A DNA stretch of 6,777 nt. Origin: JBBQTQ01 sp038213135 (GTDB lineage: Bacteria; Actinomycetota; Thermoleophilia; Gaiellales; Gaiellaceae). The first letter of the stretch is position 1. The number at the start of each line of letters is the position of its first letter. The notes beneath the pieces are model-generated. The model was not told where the DNA came from. It saw only the letters and a list, made by a program, of their open reading frames with translations, and did not search any database. The position numbers and the translations under genes are program-made. The stretch covers positions 1-6,777 of the forward strand of contig JBBQTQ010000110.1 in assembly GCA_038213135.1 (NCBI GenBank), given 5' to 3'. Shown here one piece after another: positions 5,943 to 6,777 of the stretch.

Positions 5943-6631
5943 ACGTCGACAGCCGCACGCTCCGCGACCGCGCAGAACGCTCCGCAGAGCCTGCGTCCCA
6001 GTTCGTTCCACTCGTCCATTCGCCGCTCGCTCTCTGCGAGCAGGCCTTCGGGCACCGGTACTTCCATGTTCGCTGCCCACGAGTGGACGTGAGCCATTGT
6101 CACCTCGGCGTGGAACTGGATCCCCCACGCCGCGTCGCCGAGGCGGAACGCCTGCGTGCACGCCGCGCTCCGCGCCAGCTCGCTCCCCTCGCCGGGCACC
6201 CCGTAGGTGTAGAAGTGCCACTCGAACGCGTCGAAGTGTTCCGGCAGCTTGTTGAAGACCGGATCGTCCTCCGCCGCGCCGGATAGCTCGACCGGAATCC
6301 AGCCGATCTCCGGCTGCGGCGCAGGATGTACCGGCGCGCCGGCAGCCTTCGCGATCAGCTGCGCGCCGAGGCAGACGCCGAACAGCGGCACGCGCCGCTC
6401 GAGGAGATCCTGGATCAGCGCGTTCTCGTCGTGGAGCCACGGGTTCTGCTCCTCCTGGTCGGCGTGCATCGAGCCGCCGAAGAGGATCACCGCGCCGTAG
6501 TCCTCGAGCGGGCGCGGCAGCGCCGTCACGGCCGGCGTCCACTCCTCGAGCCGGTGGCCACGCTCCACAACCTCGTCGCCGAACACACCTGGCCGCACGT
6601 TTGCTCCGTGCACGACCGCCAGAACGTTCAT
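5939..6631 (-). CDS. Class I glutamine amidotransferase-like protein (GATase1)
   Basis: A 230-residue stand-alone GATase1-fold protein. Members hydrolyse glutamine or gamma-glutamyl compounds. The nucleophile is Cys87 in FGVCLGAQL, with the catalytic pair His174 and Glu176 in IQFHAEV. Other family marks are FGGSMHADQE (51-60), the bound-peptide segment EIGW (108-111) and FEWHFYTYG (136-144). The layout is that of GMP-synthase-like or gamma-glutamyl-type amidotransferases that lack a synthetase domain, so the acceptor reaction is unknown. It is the only complete gene here that starts with ATG, and it has no clear ribosome binding site (CTTCGAGC precedes the ATG). The insertion element begins 14 bases upstream, so the original promoter may have been cut off or replaced by one in the element. 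Its stop shares CTAG with the rhodanese gene. Confidence 0.9.
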   Translation of the reverse strand: MNVLAVVHGANVRPGVFGDEVVERGHRLEEWTPAVTALPRPLEDYGAVILFGGSMHADQEEQNPWLHDENALIQDLLERRVPLFGVCLGAQLIAKAAGAPVHPAPQPEIGWIPVELSGAAEDDPVFNKLPEHFDAFEWHFYTYGVPGEGSELARSAACTQAFRLGDAAWGIQFHAEVTMAHVHSWAANMEVPVPEGLLAESERRMDEWNELGRRLCGAFCAVAERAAVDV

Positions 6632-6639
6632 GCTCGAAG

Positions 6640-6645
6640 CCTAGG
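6640..6645. repeat. CCTAGG, probable target site (one copy of the target duplication) of the insertion element
   Basis: CCTAGG fits the NCTAGN target preference known for IS481 itself, which duplicates six bases on insertion. It lies directly before TGTAAG, the likely element end. The second copy would be beyond the window, so the duplication itself is not seen. Confidence 0.5.
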
Positions 6646-6667
6646 TGTAAGTCCCAGGAGCGTTGTT

Positions 6668-6731
6668 CGTCCGACCTGCCTTGGAGGCTGGTGGTTGTCA
6701 GAGCCATCAGCGACTCCAAGGAGGTCGGACG
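6668..6731 (+). promoter_or_regulatory. Long imperfect hairpin sequestering the transposase ribosome binding site
   Basis: Outer arms 6668-6686 (CGTCCGACCTGCCTTGGAG) and 6714-6731 pair over 18 base pairs with one bulged G at 6678. Inner arms 6687-6694 and 6704-6711 add seven pairs and one G-U pair, after a two-base bulge (6712-6713). The loop is nine bases (6695-6703). The right arm contains AAGGAGGT and ends one base before the GTG, so the folded RNA would hide the ribosome binding site. There is no T-run after it, so it is not an ordinary terminator. Confidence 0.75.
6718..6725 (+). promoter_or_regulatory. Strong Shine-Dalgarno sequence of the transposase gene
   Basis: AAGGAGGT lies six bases before the GTG at 6732, a near-ideal sequence and spacing. 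It fixes the transposase start and is wholly inside the right arm of the hairpin. Confidence 0.8.
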
Positions 6732-6777
6732 GTGACCACATTGCATCGAAACGCTAGGACGTGCCCCAAGTCGAGGC
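6732..6777 (+). CDS. IS481-family transposase, N-terminal 15 codons only (3' end outside window)
   Basis: The visible peptide is MTTLHRNARTCPKSR. The pattern of a short start, then H-x-N-A-R and a proline/serine/arginine stretch before a helix-turn-helix, is what I recall from IS481-family DDE transposases of actinobacteria. The helix-turn-helix and the catalytic DDE domain would follow outside the window, so only the start is supported here. The strong Shine-Dalgarno sequence at correct spacing makes this a real gene start rather than a chance frame. Whether the full transposase is intact cannot be judged. Confidence 0.6.
   Translation, partial: MTTLHRNARTCPKSR

Larger units (their letters stand above)
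6646..6777 (+). mobile_element. Left end of an IS481-family insertion sequence (continues beyond window)
   Basis: The element is inferred from three things. The 15 codons at its inner side resemble an IS481-family transposase N-terminus. The outer boundary reads TGT, a common terminal triplet in the family. The flanking CCTAGG fits the family's known target preference. About 86 bases of leader separate the end from the transposase start and are mostly taken up by a long hairpin. The terminal inverted repeat cannot be confirmed because the right end is outside the window, so the boundary could be off by several bases. Confidence 0.62.

Noticed and set aside
6668..6731. The hairpin as an intrinsic transcription terminator
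   Set aside because: No T-run follows either arm on either strand, and the right arm carries a well-spaced ribosome binding site, which fits translational control better.
5910..6746. A second minus-strand frame over the amidotransferase gene, reaching into the insertion element
   Set aside because: Its sequence is low-complexity and arginine-rich and it would start inside the element's hairpin; the frame at 5939-6631 carries the GATase1 triad.
1..6777. CRISPR arrays, tRNA or rRNA genes, toxin-antitoxin pairs or phage-defence modules
   Set aside because: No regularly spaced repeats or recognisable RNA genes were seen, and nearly all bases are used by ordinary metabolic or repair genes.

Overview
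The window looks like a chromosomal stretch of a very GC-rich actinobacterium. The protein wording (the AlkA-like glycosylase, the uncharacterised 231-residue protein and the transposase start) and the dominance of GTG/TTG starts suggest a Thermoleophilia-type lineage (Gaiellales/Solirubrobacterales). That placement is from memory of protein style, not from a search. Coding density is extreme: from position 1 to 6631 only about 21 bases lie outside a gene.

Layout. (1) Positions 1-1909 hold three plus-strand genes joined by 4-base stop/start overlaps: the 3' part of homogentisate 1,2-dioxygenase (hmgA), a HAD-IB phosphatase, and a nucleotidyltransferase-fold protein. (2) A small minus-strand SAM-dependent methyltransferase (1890-2375) overlaps the tail of the nucleotidyltransferase gene and starts only 17 bases from the divergent next gene. 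(3) Positions 2393-5942 hold five tightly packed plus-strand genes: an AlkA-like DNA glycosylase, an uncharacterised protein, a CPYC-type glutathione-S-transferase-fold protein, an alpha/beta hydrolase and a tandem-domain rhodanese. (4) A minus-strand class I glutamine amidotransferase (5939-6631) shares a CTAG with the rhodanese gene, so both stop codons (TAG) are read from the same four bases. (5) From 6646 to the window end lies the left end of what I read as an IS481-family insertion sequence, inserted at CCTAGG just 14 bases upstream of the amidotransferase start codon.

How the genes may work together. hmgA belongs to tyrosine/phenylalanine catabolism (homogentisate ring cleavage); the phosphatase and nucleotidyltransferase are translationally coupled to it but have no established link to that pathway. 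The five-gene block combines alkylated-base repair, a thiol-dependent-enzyme fold, a hydrolase and a sulfurtransferase. A role in handling electrophiles and thiol chemistry is a reasonable inference but is not proven by the sequence.

The most notable structure is in the last 130 bases: a near-perfect hairpin of about 26 pairs (6668-6731) in the leader of the transposase gene. Its right arm contains the best Shine-Dalgarno sequence in the window, exactly spaced from the transposase GTG. This looks like an RNA switch that would shut off transposase translation on transcripts reading in from outside the element.
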